64,000 bases of DNA from NCBI GenBank assembly GCA_004346645.1, contig SMDA01000004.1, positions 278,255-342,254 on the forward strand, written 5' to 3'. Shown in pieces: positions 18,925-27,146 of the stretch. Below the pieces are notes generated by a model that did not search any database, was not told the DNA's origin, and saw only the letters and a program-made list of their open reading frames with translations. Position 1 is the stretch's first letter; each line of letters opens with the position of its first letter. The stretch is from Gulbenkiania mobilis (GTDB lineage Bacteria > Pseudomonadota > Gammaproteobacteria > Burkholderiales > Chromobacteriaceae). Both the position numbers and the translations under genes were made by a program.

Positions 18925-20385
18925 TCAACTGCGGCCCTTCTTCGGCCGAGGCGTTTCCCGGATACGCCGCTCCAGTTCGCGCATGCGCGCCTCGTTGGAG
19001 GAACGCAGATAAAAGTCGTCGCCCGGTGCCTCCCCTGCCAGGCGGTACTGTTCCAAGGCAGCCTCGGCATTGCCCTCGAAATACAGCGCATTGGCCAGCG
19101 CCGAGTGATAGCGCAGCCGGTCCCGGTCGGCATACAGCCGTGCCTGCAGCCGGTAGAGGGCGCTGTCCGACGGGGTACGCCCCAGCTGCAACCGCAGCCG
19201 CTTCTCGGCCTCGCCGGTCTGGCCGCGCTCGATCAGCCAGCCGATCTCCCCCAGATACAGGCTGCGGTTGGAGGGGTAGCGGGCCAGTCCGTTGCGGTAA
19301 GCGGCGCGCGCCGCAGTCTCGTCGCCCGCATTGCGGGCGATGTCTGCCTCCAGCGACCAGAGCATCGGATGGTCCGGTAGACGATTGCGGGCCTCGTCCA
19401 GCGCTCGGCGGGCGGCTTCCAGATCCTTCTGCGCCAGCAAGGCACGGGCCAGCCCATACCACTGGGCCCCCTCGCTGAGGAACTGGCGGTTGGCCAGTGC
19501 CTGGCGGTAGTAGCGTACCGCCTCGTCCGGCCCCAACGCGGCCAGGCGCAGCTTCTCCCGTACCAAGAGATAGTCGGGGCTGTCCGCGCGCATCTTCAGC
19601 CCAAAGGCCGACAGGCGGTTCTGGGCTTCGCTGATGCGCTCCACCGTCACCGGGTGGGTGCGCAGGAAGGCCAACGCATTGTTGTTGTCGTTGAGGCGGT
19701 TGGCGTTCTGCAACCGCTCCATGAAAAGCGGCATGGCCCGCACGTCGAACCCGGCGTTGGCGAGATACTGCATGCCCACCCGATCGGCCTCACGTTCGAA
19801 GTCGCGCGAATAGGCCAGCTGGCTTGCCACCGTTAGCCCCAGACCGGCATTGAGGGCGCCGAAGGCGGCATCGCTTCCCCCTCCGGCCTTGGCAGCGAGA
19901 GCCCCCGCCAAGATCGCGGCTAGCAGCACCAACTGGTTAGGGGCCGCGCTTGCCTGCATCCGCGCCAAGTGATGCTGGGTGACGTGGGCGATCTCGTGCG
20001 CCATCACCGACGCAAGCTCGCTTTCGCTCTGGGTTGTGAGCACCAGACCACTGTGCACGCCGATATAGCCGCCCGGCATGGCAAAGGCGTTGATGCTGCG
20101 GTCGTTAAGGCTGAAGAAGGTGAAGCGCCCCCCCGGCATCTGGGCGCTCTGTGCCAACCGCCCGCCCAGATCGTTGAGGTAGGCGTTGATGTCGGGGTCG
20201 TCCGTCGCCTCGCCCGAATCGCGCATTGCGCGCATCAGCTCGGCGCCAATGCGCGCCTCTTCGGCAGCAGACAGGGTGGCTTCGGACACATCGCCCAGAT
20301 CGGGCAGGTCCGCTTGAGCGGGCGGCGGAATGAGCAGGGCCAGCGCAACGAGCAGGCTCGGAAGGGAGGGTTTCATACTGCGCAT
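18925..20385 (-). CDS. bepA: BepA-like periplasmic M48 metalloprotease with TPR domain
   Basis: This 486-aa protein (E. coli BepA/YfgC is 487 aa) begins with a signal peptide ending PPPAQA. The M48 zinc-protease motif HEIAH is at 130-134, and TPR-like helical repeats fill the C-terminal 180 residues. BepA acts as chaperone and protease in outer-membrane protein and LptD assembly, which fits the tamAB and lptE genes elsewhere in the window. The start is uncertain by three codons (ATG 20385 or 20376); neither has a strong ribosome-binding site. Confidence 0.92.
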   Translation of the reverse strand: MRSMKPSLPSLLVALALLIPPPAQADLPDLGDVSEATLSAAEEARIGAELMRAMRDSGEATDDPDINAYLNDLGGRLAQSAQMPGGRFTFFSLNDRSINAFAMPGGYIGVHSGLVLTTQSESELASVMAHEIAHVTQHHLARMQASAAPNQLVLLAAILAGALAAKAGGGSDAAFGALNAGLGLTVASQLAYSRDFEREADRVGMQYLANAGFDVRAMPLFMERLQNANRLNDNNNALAFLRTHPVTVERISEAQNRLSAFGLKMRADSPDYLLVREKLRLAALGPDEAVRYYRQALANRQFLSEGAQWYGLARALLAQKDLEAARRALDEARNRLPDHPMLWSLEADIARNAGDETAARAAYRNGLARYPSNRSLYLGEIGWLIERGQTGEAEKRLRLQLGRTPSDSALYRLQARLYADRDRLRYHSALANALYFEGNAEAALEQYRLAGEAPGDDFYLRSSNEARMRELERRIRETPRPKKGRS

Positions 20386-20477
20386 GATAAAAGGGATGCG
20401 GCCGCCTGTGACACGGCCAACGGTCACGAACACCGCTGTTGGTGTCTGGACTGCCCCCGACGGTTCCCGGGCCGGAT

Positions 20478-22187
20478 TCAGATGTGGAAGTCCGGCGCAG
20501 GCGCCAGGGCATCCCAAGCAGCACCGGCAGACAGCCAGACCCGGCCACCGAAGCGGGCCGGAAAGCCCGCTCGCTCCAGCACAGCCGCCACGGGTCCCTT
20601 CACTTCCGCCAGGTGCAGCGCAACGCCGCAGCAGGCCAGCTGGTCGTCCAGTGCCTGCAACATCGACACGGCAGTCATGTCCACACGGTTGACCGCGCTC
20701 ATCACCAGCACCAGCCGGCTAACCGGGTGGGCATCTAGGCGCTGCAGGATAGCCTCGCGCACATGGCGGGCGTTGCCGAAATACAGGCTTTCGTCCACCC
20801 GCAGGAACAGCACGCCGGGCAAGGTGGCGGCGGCATCGAAGCGCTCGACGTTACGAAAGTGTTCGCTGCCGGGCAGACGGCCCAACTCGGCGATGTGCGG
20901 CCGGCCAGTGCGCGCCAGCCATACAGCCAGTGACACCACGATGCCGGCAACGATGCCGGTGTCCACCCCCAGCAGCAACACCGCCAGGAAGGTCACGGCA
21001 AAGCCGGCCGCATCGGCCCGGTCAGTGCCCCACGCCACCCTCAGCGGAGTCAGGCTGGTCATGCTCCCCACGGCGGCCACGATGGTGGCTGCTAGCACCG
21101 CCAGCGGCAGGTGCGTCAACAGGCCGGTGGCGGTGCTCATCACCAGCGCCAGCCCCGCCGCGGTGACCAGCGAGGCCAGCTGACTCTGGGCCCCGGCCTC
21201 GGCGTTGACGAGGCTGCGCGACAGCCCACCGGTCACCGGAAAGCCCCCGAAGAAGCCGGCACCCAGGTTGGCCAGACCCAGCGCACGCAGTTCGGCCTCC
21301 GGATCCACCGTTTCCCGCCGTGGCGCAGCGAGGAGCTGTGCCACCGACAGACTTTGCACGTAATTGACAAGGGCGATGAAGAAGGCCGGCAGGGCGAGAT
21401 CGGTGAGGCGCACCGCTGGCAGCGCAGGCAAGTCCGGCAGCGGCAGGCCGCGCGGCACCGGCCCGACCTGGGGGAGCCCCGTCGCCCAAGGCTGGGTGGT
21501 GACCATGGCAATACCGGCGGCGACCGCAACGATCGGCGCAGTACGCGACAGAAGCAGGGCCACAGCGGGACGCAGGCCCAGCCCTTGCAGCAAGGGCCGC
21601 AGCCGGTTTCGGGCCCATACCAGCCACAGCAGCGCGGCGCCGCCTAGAAGCACACCCGGCCAGGCCAGCGACTCACGTTGGCCGAAGAGCCCGGCCAGCT
21701 GCGCCGGCAGTGTGGCCCCACCCCCTTTCAGGCCCACCAGCGGCCCCAGCTGTGAGACGACAATCAACACGGCAGAGGCCGCGGTGAAGCCCTCAAGCAC
21801 CGGACGCGACAGCGCGTCGGCAATGAAGCCCATGCGGATACGCCCCATCAGGTACAGCAGCCCGCCCGACAGCAGCGCCAGCCAGGCGGCCAGCGCAAGG
21901 TAATCGGCACTGCCCGGCTCGGCCAGTCGTGACAGGGTGGCCGCCGTGAGCAGTGACGTAACCGCCATCGGCCCCACCGACTGCGCATGGCTGCGGCCGG
22001 CCAGCGCATACAACACCAGCGGCACTACACTCGCATACAGCCCTGCCTGCGCAGGCAAGCCCGCTACCAGCGCATAGGCCAGGCTCTGCGGCACCAGAAG
22101 CAGCGTGACCACCACCCCGGCCGTCAGATCCGCCGGCAGCCATGCACGACGGTACTGCCGCAGCCAGCCGGGCAGCACGCCAGTCAT
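20478..22187 (-). CDS. SulP-family anion transporter with C-terminal STAS domain
   Basis: This 569-aa inner-membrane transporter has the family start (LPADLTAGVVVTLLLVPQSLAYALVAGLPAQAGLYASV), about 10-12 membrane segments and a STAS domain over the last 110 residues (LFLRVDESLYFGNARHV ... LVMSAVNRVDMTAVSML). SulP proteins carry sulfate, bicarbonate or other anions. ATG 22187 overlaps the stop of the YeeE-like gene by 4 bases, so it is the last gene of the ArsR-YeeE-YeeE operon, which favours a sulfur-oxyanion substrate such as sulfate from sulfide detoxification. That link is inference. One dispersed-word copy at 21677. Confidence 0.9.
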   Translation of the reverse strand: MTGVLPGWLRQYRRAWLPADLTAGVVVTLLLVPQSLAYALVAGLPAQAGLYASVVPLVLYALAGRSHAQSVGPMAVTSLLTAATLSRLAEPGSADYLALAAWLALLSGGLLYLMGRIRMGFIADALSRPVLEGFTAASAVLIVVSQLGPLVGLKGGGATLPAQLAGLFGQRESLAWPGVLLGGAALLWLVWARNRLRPLLQGLGLRPAVALLLSRTAPIVAVAAGIAMVTTQPWATGLPQVGPVPRGLPLPDLPALPAVRLTDLALPAFFIALVNYVQSLSVAQLLAAPRRETVDPEAELRALGLANLGAGFFGGFPVTGGLSRSLVNAEAGAQSQLASLVTAAGLALVMSTATGLLTHLPLAVLAATIVAAVGSMTSLTPLRVAWGTDRADAAGFAVTFLAVLLLGVDTGIVAGIVVSLAVWLARTGRPHIAELGRLPGSEHFRNVERFDAAATLPGVLFLRVDESLYFGNARHVREAILQRLDAHPVSRLVLVMSAVNRVDMTAVSMLQALDDQLACCGVALHLAEVKGPVAAVLERAGFPARFGGRVWLSAGAAWDALAPAPDFHI

Positions 22188-22618
22188 TGAAAGAGCCTGT
22201 CCAGACGGGGATAGAGCAGCATGCCCACCACCATGGCGGCCACGAACAACAGCGCCGGCGCCAAGCCGGCCCCGGCCAGCACCAGCGCCGGGCCCGGGCA
22301 CAAGCCCGCCAGACCCCAGCCCACACCGAAGACCAGACTACCGAACACCAGCCGTGGCGTGACGTGCCGTGTACCCGGAAGGTGGATGGGATCCCCCAGA
22401 AGGGCCCGGTGACGCCCGCGCAGCGCGGTAAAGGCCGGCAAGGCCACCGCGATCGCTCCCGCCATCACCAAGGCGAGGCTGGGGTCCCACGCGCCGGACA
22501 GGTCCAGGAAACCCAGCACCTTGGCCGGATCGGCCATGCCGGACACGATCAGACCCAGTCCGAACAACAGTCCCACACCGAAGGCGGACAGCGCACGCAT
22601 GATCTGGAGCCGTTTCAT
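22184..22618 (-). CDS. YeeE/YedE-family half transporter (DUF6691-type)
   Basis: This 144-aa, very hydrophobic protein has about four membrane segments and the conserved FGLGLIVSGMADPAKVLGFLD and GLCPGPAL motifs (with a membrane-embedded Cys) of the C-terminal half of YeeE/YedE sulfur transporters. It is paired with the next gene, which supplies the other half. YeeE proteins import thiosulfate; paired half-size versions occur with BigR-type regulators and are thought to move sulfur compounds. It overlaps both neighbours by 4 bases. Confidence 0.88.
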   Translation of the reverse strand: MKRLQIMRALSAFGVGLLFGLGLIVSGMADPAKVLGFLDLSGAWDPSLALVMAGAIAVALPAFTALRGRHRALLGDPIHLPGTRHVTPRLVFGSLVFGVGWGLAGLCPGPALVLAGAGLAPALLFVAAMVVGMLLYPRLDRLFQ

Positions 22619-23055
22619 GGCATTGCCTGCAGCAGGTGGTTAAAGAGGTACACGGTGGCAAAGCCGGCCCCCATGAAGGCCAGCGTGGCCGCCAGCGAAC
22701 GTGGCGAGCGACGCGCCAGACCGCACACCCCATGGCCACTGGTACAACCCGAGGCAAAGCGTGTCCCCACGCCGACCAGCACTCCGGCGATCACCAGCCG
22801 CAGCATAGAGGCCCCGAAAGTGGGCGCAAGCGTACTGCCGGTCACCAGACCGTACACCCATGGCGCCGCCAGCAGCCCCGCGAGGAAGGCCAGGCGCAAC
22901 CAGGCGTCGGGCTGGCGCTCCAGCAAGCCTCCCAGCATGCCACTGATGCCAGCGATACGGCCGTTGACCCAGACGAACCAGGCCGCAGCCGCGCCGATCA
23001 TCAGGCCACCGGCCAAGGCCGGTCCGGGAGAGAAAACTTGCCAGTCTATGCTCAT
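22615..23055 (-). CDS. YeeE/YedE-family half transporter (N-terminal-type half)
   Basis: This 146-aa hydrophobic protein has four to five membrane segments and the hallmark RFASGCTSGHGVCG motif with two cysteines, which in YeeE proteins lines the thiosulfate path. With the downstream 144-aa partner it reconstitutes a full-length YeeE. Start and stop overlap the ArsR and partner genes by 4 bases each, indicating tight translational coupling. Confidence 0.88.
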   Translation of the reverse strand: MSIDWQVFSPGPALAGGLMIGAAAAWFVWVNGRIAGISGMLGGLLERQPDAWLRLAFLAGLLAAPWVYGLVTGSTLAPTFGASMLRLVIAGVLVGVGTRFASGCTSGHGVCGLARRSPRSLAATLAFMGAGFATVYLFNHLLQAMP

Positions 23056-23384
23056 ACCACCGCTCCATCCTCAGCCGGGGCCGCTTCGGTCTCGGCGCAG
23101 AAGGCGCCATGCAGGGCCGACAGCATCAGCAACACTTCCCGACTGGCGATGCTGTAATGAATCCATTTGCCTTCACGACGGGTAGCCACCAACCCCTCAT
23201 TGCGCAGCACGCCCAGCTGCTGCGACAGCGTCGGCTGACGGATACCGGTGAGCACCTCCAGTTCGGACACTGCCTTTTCGCCCTCCACCAGCTGGCACAG
23301 CAGCATCAGCCGGTCTTCGTTGGCCAGACTCTTGAGAAGGGCGGCAGCCCGGCTGGCATTGGAGCGCAAGACTTTCACGTCCAT
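23052..23384 (-). CDS. bigR: ArsR-family persulfide-sensing repressor (BigR/SqrR type)
   Basis: This 110-aa winged-helix repressor contains PTLSQQLGVLRNEGLVATRREGKWIHYSI (recognition helix and wing). Two cysteines, at 30 and 96 from the chosen start, are 66 residues apart, the same separation as the redox pair Cys42/Cys108 of BigR. Those residues form a tri/tetrasulfide with persulfides and release DNA. ATG 23384 is preceded by AAGGAA at good spacing; ATG 23399 would add five residues but lacks such a site. It heads the YeeE-YeeE-SulP operon and faces the persulfide dioxygenase gene, so it probably controls both directions. Confidence 0.85.
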   Translation of the reverse strand: MDVKVLRSNASRAAALLKSLANEDRLMLLCQLVEGEKAVSELEVLTGIRQPTLSQQLGVLRNEGLVATRREGKWIHYSIASREVLLMLSALHGAFCAETEAAPAEDGAVV

Positions 23385-23414
23385 GGACGATTCCTTCATC
23401 TGCTTTGTGTCTTA

Positions 23415-23455
23415 AATTATATTGATGGATATTATATTTTTCAATATATTGTTTA
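23415..23455. promoter_or_regulatory. AT-rich divergent promoter/operator between bigR and persulfide dioxygenase
   Basis: The roughly 100 bases between the two genes are the most AT-rich in the window. They contain a perfect 10-bp palindrome CAATATATTG at 23442-23451 and overlapping TTATATT/GATATTATA half-sites at 23417-23438. BigR-class repressors bind AT-rich dyads in exactly this position, so this is the likely operator and overlapping promoter pair. The exact protected bases are not determinable here. Confidence 0.6.
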
Positions 23456-23486
23456 CGCCGCATCCGGCTCACCCGAGGAAGCCCGC

Positions 23487-24347
23487 ATGAAACCGCTTGT
23501 CGCATCGTTCTTCGAACCGGTCACCATGACCTTCAGCCACATCGTTTATGACGCGCCCGGCGGCGAAGCCGCCATTGTAGACCCGGTGCTGGACTACGAC
23601 CCTAGATCGGGACGGACTTGCACTCTTTCAGCGCAGAAACTGGTGGATTTCATCCACGCTCAGCGGCTCTCGGTGACGTGGCTGCTGGAAACCCATGCCC
23701 ATGCCGACCATCTCTCGGCCGCACCTTGGCTGCAGGCGACGGTGGGCGGGCGCATCGCCATCGGCGCGCACATCCGCGAGGTGCAGGCGGTCTTCGGGAG
23801 GCTCTTCAATCTGGGGGCGGACTTCGCCACGGACGGCCGCCCCTTCGACCAGCTGTTCAACGATGGTGACACCTTCCGCATCGGGGCGCTGGAGGCCGAG
23901 GTGCTGCACGTACCGGGGCACACGCCTGCGGACGTGGCCTATCGTGTGGGGGACGCGGTGTTCGTGGGTGACACGCTGTTCATGCCTGACGTGGGCAGCG
24001 CCCGCTGCGACTTCCCGGGGGGCGACGCCGCCACGCTCTACCGTTCGGCCCGCCGTCTGCTGGCACTGCCGGATGAGACCCGGCTGTTCATGTGCCACGA
24101 CTATCCGCCTGCCGGACGGGGGCCCGTCTGCGAAACCACCGTAGGGGCCAGCCGTTCGGCCAACCTCCACCTGCGGGACGACATCGACGAGGCCCGCTTC
24201 GTGGCACTGCGGCACGCGCGCGACCGCACACTACCGCCTCCGGCACTGATGCTGCCTTCGGTGCAGGTCAACATCCGCGCCGGCCATCTGCCGCCACCCG
24301 AGGACAACGGTCAGCGGTATTTAAAGATTCCTTTGAACCTGTTGTAG
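23487..24347 (+). CDS. Persulfide dioxygenase-like metallo-beta-lactamase fold protein (ETHE1/Blh)
   Basis: This 286-aa protein has the metal-binding THAHADHL motif, a further metal ligand in VPGHTPADVAY and VGDTLFMPDVGSARCDFPGG, a typical ETHE1/Blh signature. These enzymes oxidise glutathione persulfide to sulfite in the cytoplasm. ATG 23487 follows GAGGAA. Its divergence from a BigR-type gene matches the known bigR-blh arrangement. Sulfite formed here would need further handling, consistent with the SulP and YeeE transporters opposite. One dispersed-word copy at 24155-24164. Confidence 0.9.
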   Translation: MKPLVASFFEPVTMTFSHIVYDAPGGEAAIVDPVLDYDPRSGRTCTLSAQKLVDFIHAQRLSVTWLLETHAHADHLSAAPWLQATVGGRIAIGAHIREVQAVFGRLFNLGADFATDGRPFDQLFNDGDTFRIGALEAEVLHVPGHTPADVAYRVGDAVFVGDTLFMPDVGSARCDFPGGDAATLYRSARRLLALPDETRLFMCHDYPPAGRGPVCETTVGASRSANLHLRDDIDEARFVALRHARDRTLPPPALMLPSVQVNIRAGHLPPPEDNGQRYLKIPLNLL

Positions 24348-24400
24348 ACTGAACCGGTGTTCAACAACGCGGGGCCCCGTTCAAGGCCCCTTCCGTCTGA

Positions 24401-25390
24401 ATGGAGTCTTCCTCTCTTCCCCCCGCGCCGGCCCGGCTGGTGCACGCGCGCGGGGTACCGGCCTTCGGCATGTACCAAGGCCGGATCGAAACGCTCTCGT
24501 GGCAGCGCCTGAAGGCGCCCACTGCCAAGAGGCTGACCCGCCGGCTGCACCACAAGCGCTGGCAGTATGCCGGCATCGCCCACACCCGTTTCTTCGTGGG
24601 ACTGGCCATCGTGGATGCCGGCTGGACCAGCGCCGCCTTCGCCTACCTGTTCGACCGCGATACCCGGCAGGTAGCGGCCTCGGCTTCGGCCAACGGTCTG
24701 CCCGGCACGGCGCGGCTGGAAAGCCGTCCCTTTGGCACTGCCCGCTTCCGCCACCGGCGCCTGACGCTGGACTGGGCCCGGGAAGGCGAGCGGCTGGTGC
24801 TGGCCGTGGATGCGCCCGGCTTGTGCCTGGCTGCGCACGTGCATCTGCCGGCTGACGCGCCGGTGATGGCAGCGATCGCCCCGGCCAACTGGCTGGCCCA
24901 TTCCACCCACAAGACGGGTGCGCTCGAGATCAGCGGCTTTGTGGACACCGGCAGGGCCCGCTACTCGCTGGACGGCGCCCACGCCAGCCTGGACGCTTCC
25001 GACGGACTCCTGGCCCGAAATACCGCCTGGCAGTGGGCCAGTGCCCACCGACCGGACATCGGCTTCAACCTGCAAGCGGGCTTCATGGGGGATGCGGAAA
25101 ACGCGCTGTGGATCGACGGCGAACTCTTCCGCGCCGGTGCGGCCCACTTCACCTTCGAGCAGACCGACCCGATGCGTCCGTGGACGATCCGTACCGATGA
25201 TGGCTGCCTCGACCTCGTCTTCACTCCGGAGGGCATGCGCCGCGAAGACCGCAACTACTGGCTGGCCGCCAGCCGCTACGTGCAGCCGGTGGGCACCTTC
25301 AGCGGCACCGTGGTGCACCCGCTCACCGGTGCCCGCCGCTGGGTGGAGGGGCTGACGGGCGTGACGGAAGACCACGCTTCGCGCTGGTAA
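24401..25390 (+). CDS. DUF2804 family protein
   Basis: This 329-aa protein matches the DUF2804 pattern: a RWQYAGIAHTRFFVGLAIVDAGWTS-like core, then FAYLFDRDT, and a long beta-rich C-terminal half with ENALWIDGELF and HFTFEQTDP. The biochemical function of the family is not established; a lipocalin-like fold is plausible. The ATG at 24401 follows the persulfide dioxygenase by 53 bases that include a GGGGCC/GGCCCC hairpin (24371-24390). No signal peptide is seen. Confidence 0.8.
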   Translation: MESSSLPPAPARLVHARGVPAFGMYQGRIETLSWQRLKAPTAKRLTRRLHHKRWQYAGIAHTRFFVGLAIVDAGWTSAAFAYLFDRDTRQVAASASANGLPGTARLESRPFGTARFRHRRLTLDWAREGERLVLAVDAPGLCLAAHVHLPADAPVMAAIAPANWLAHSTHKTGALEISGFVDTGRARYSLDGAHASLDASDGLLARNTAWQWASAHRPDIGFNLQAGFMGDAENALWIDGELFRAGAAHFTFEQTDPMRPWTIRTDDGCLDLVFTPEGMRREDRNYWLAASRYVQPVGTFSGTVVHPLTGARRWVEGLTGVTEDHASRW

Positions 25391-25518
25391 GGTACGGTGG
25401 CCACGCAGGACGCGCCCTTCCCGCGGCAAGCCACCCCTCCTTACAGGATACGACCGGATTAGAGCAAGACCCCGGCGCGGGCTGCCTGATCGTAGAGGCC
25501 GGGCAGCCTCCGCAGTAG

Positions 25519-25690
25519 CTACGCCCTGTTGCCGATCTCGTTGCTGGCCACGCTCTTCTCCTGCGCAGGGTGCTCAGTCACGGCTCGCGTACGTCGGTGT
25601 CGCGCTGGCAGGGGGCGGCATCGGCCTTCGCAGTGCCACACTGTCGCTCCTTGTGGCTGCGTACGTCCCCTCTGTGCCCGTTTCTTCAGC
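25519..25690 (+). pseudogene. Possible remnant of an MFS-type transporter
   Basis: Joining two frames gives YALLPISLLATLFSC followed by AYVGVALAGGGIGLRSATLS and LLVAAYVP. This pattern of hydrophobic residues and glycines resembles a transmembrane helix pair of a major facilitator transporter. There is no start, no continuous frame and no recognisable remainder, so this rests on pattern resemblance only. Confidence 0.25.
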
Positions 25691-25871
25691 GTCTACAGAC
25701 GCTTGGGGATACGCTCGATGTTAAGCACCCAGCAGAGCGCAACACGCCAGGCGCCGGGCATCACCCCCTTGGTCCTCGCCACTGTCTGTGACGGACTGCG
25801 CCTTGCGACCGGAGGTAACGTGGTGCACGCCAGGGCATCGACGCCCTCCGCCTACACTAAGCCCTGACCGG

Positions 25872-25904
25872 CCAAGGTTGGCCGAAGGCTTCGGCCAACC
25901 TTGG
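25872..25904. repeat. Perfect inverted pair of the dispersed 10-mer (33-base palindrome)
   Basis: Arms 25872-25887 and 25889-25904 are perfect reverse complements, each containing AAGGTTGGCCGAAG, around a single central base. In single-stranded form this makes a very stable hairpin. Inverted pairs of DNA uptake sequences in Neisseria often serve as transcription terminators, but no T run follows here. It is the only inverted pair found in the window. Confidence 0.9.
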
Positions 25905-26564
25905 TCCTGCGGAACTTGGCCTGGAAGTACGCAAGCTCCACACGCTGGCCACTGGGTGAAAGACACCGGCATCGCCGGCCTGGGGATCGCCGAAGGGACG
26001 CTGCAGGTAAACATCCCCCACCTCGGCACACCGCTGCAAACAGTACGCTCTACCCCACTGGCGACAGTGCTTCCGGAACAGTACGGCGCAGTGACGCCGG
26101 CAGCGAACGCCTTCTAGCTCAGCCCTGGATGCGGCAGCGGTTTTTAGCCGGGGGCCGGCAGGCCGGGCGCTTTATGCGCACCTACAACACCACGAGGCGG
26201 TGCGACCGAACGCAGCGGTACGCCCCCCACGGCGGGTGTTCTGCCAAGCCGTAAGCACCGGCCCCGCTGCACGGGCCGCAGGCGCCCGATAGATGGCGGG
26301 GGTCGTGTGACAGGGCTACACGGGGCTTCGGCCAACCGGTCGACCAGCCTTAAAAACCAAGAAGCAAGGCGCGCCAGCATTGGGCCGGTGTCGCCTGCCG
26401 CCCGCGGCGGCAACACCCTGACCTGACGCAAAACCCTGTGCCAATCGGGGTTGGCAGGCCGGGCAGGCGTGGTAGCATTGCGCCCGCCAGACGTTTGTAG
26501 AGCAAACGCACCAATTCAGGCGGCCGGCGTCCGGCCCGCCGCCCCATGCAGAACAGGAGAACAC

Positions 26565-27146
26565 ATGACCATCTTGTCTCAGGTACTCGAACACAATCAG
26601 TCCTTCGTAACCAACCGCGAATACGAGCAGTTCAAGACCGACAAGTTTCCGCACAAAAGCCTGGCGGTCCTGGCCTGCATGGATGCGCGTCTGGTCGAGC
26701 TGCTGCCCAAGGCGATGGGACTGAAGAACGGCGACGCCAAGCTGATCAAGAACGCCGGCGCGCTCGTCACCCACCCGTGGGGCTCGGTGATGCGCAGCCT
26801 GCTGGTGGCGGTCTACGAGCTGCGGGCCGAAGAAATCTGCGTCGTGGCCCACCACGACTGTGGCATGCGCGCCATCGACCCGCAGCACATCCTGGACAGC
26901 GCCTGTGCCCGGGGCGTGAGCGAAGAGACGCTGACCACGCTGCGCGGGGCCGGTATCGATCTGGAAAAATGGCTTAAGGGTTTCGACAACGTGGAAGACA
27001 GCGTGCGTCACACGGTCGAGGTGATCCGCTCGCACCCGCTGATGCCCCACGACGTACCGGTGCACGGCATGGTGATCCATCCCACCACCGGCGCTCTGTC
27101 GGTGATCGTCGACGGCTACGCCGGCCGCACCAGCCAGGCCGCATGA
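26565..27146 (+). CDS. Beta-class carbonic anhydrase family protein
   Basis: This 193-aa protein carries the beta-carbonic anhydrase zinc site CMDAR (Cys38, Asp40, Arg42) and HHDCG (His96, Cys99). It belongs to the shorter subgroup resembling Bacillus YtiB. It would interconvert CO2 and bicarbonate in the cytoplasm. ATG 26565 follows AGGAGA. Its TGA overlaps the nadD ATG by 4 bases, so the two are co-expressed. Confidence 0.9.
   Translation: MTILSQVLEHNQSFVTNREYEQFKTDKFPHKSLAVLACMDARLVELLPKAMGLKNGDAKLIKNAGALVTHPWGSVMRSLLVAVYELRAEEICVVAHHDCGMRAIDPQHILDSACARGVSEETLTTLRGAGIDLEKWLKGFDNVEDSVRHTVEVIRSHPLMPHDVPVHGMVIHPTTGALSVIVDGYAGRTSQAA

Larger units (their letters stand above)
25391..26564. other. 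1.17-kb gene-poor, decayed region
   Basis: No intact gene is supported here. Short stretches in shifting frames resemble protein: a membrane-transporter-like fragment around 25519-25690 and, around 25965-26116, a run reading GIAGLGIAEGTLQVNIPHLG and ending at a TAG. Both are interrupted and lack starts. The stretch holds a perfect inverted pair of the dispersed word (25872-25904) and a third copy at 26327-26336. It looks like remnants of deleted genes between the DUF2804 and carbonic anhydrase genes. Confidence 0.55.

Noticed and set aside
24393..24401. CCGTCTGAA, nine bases of the classical Neisseria DUS core
   Set aside because: A single copy without the leading G of GCCGTCTGAA. One occurrence in 64 kb is not enrichment and cannot be a DUS of this genome.
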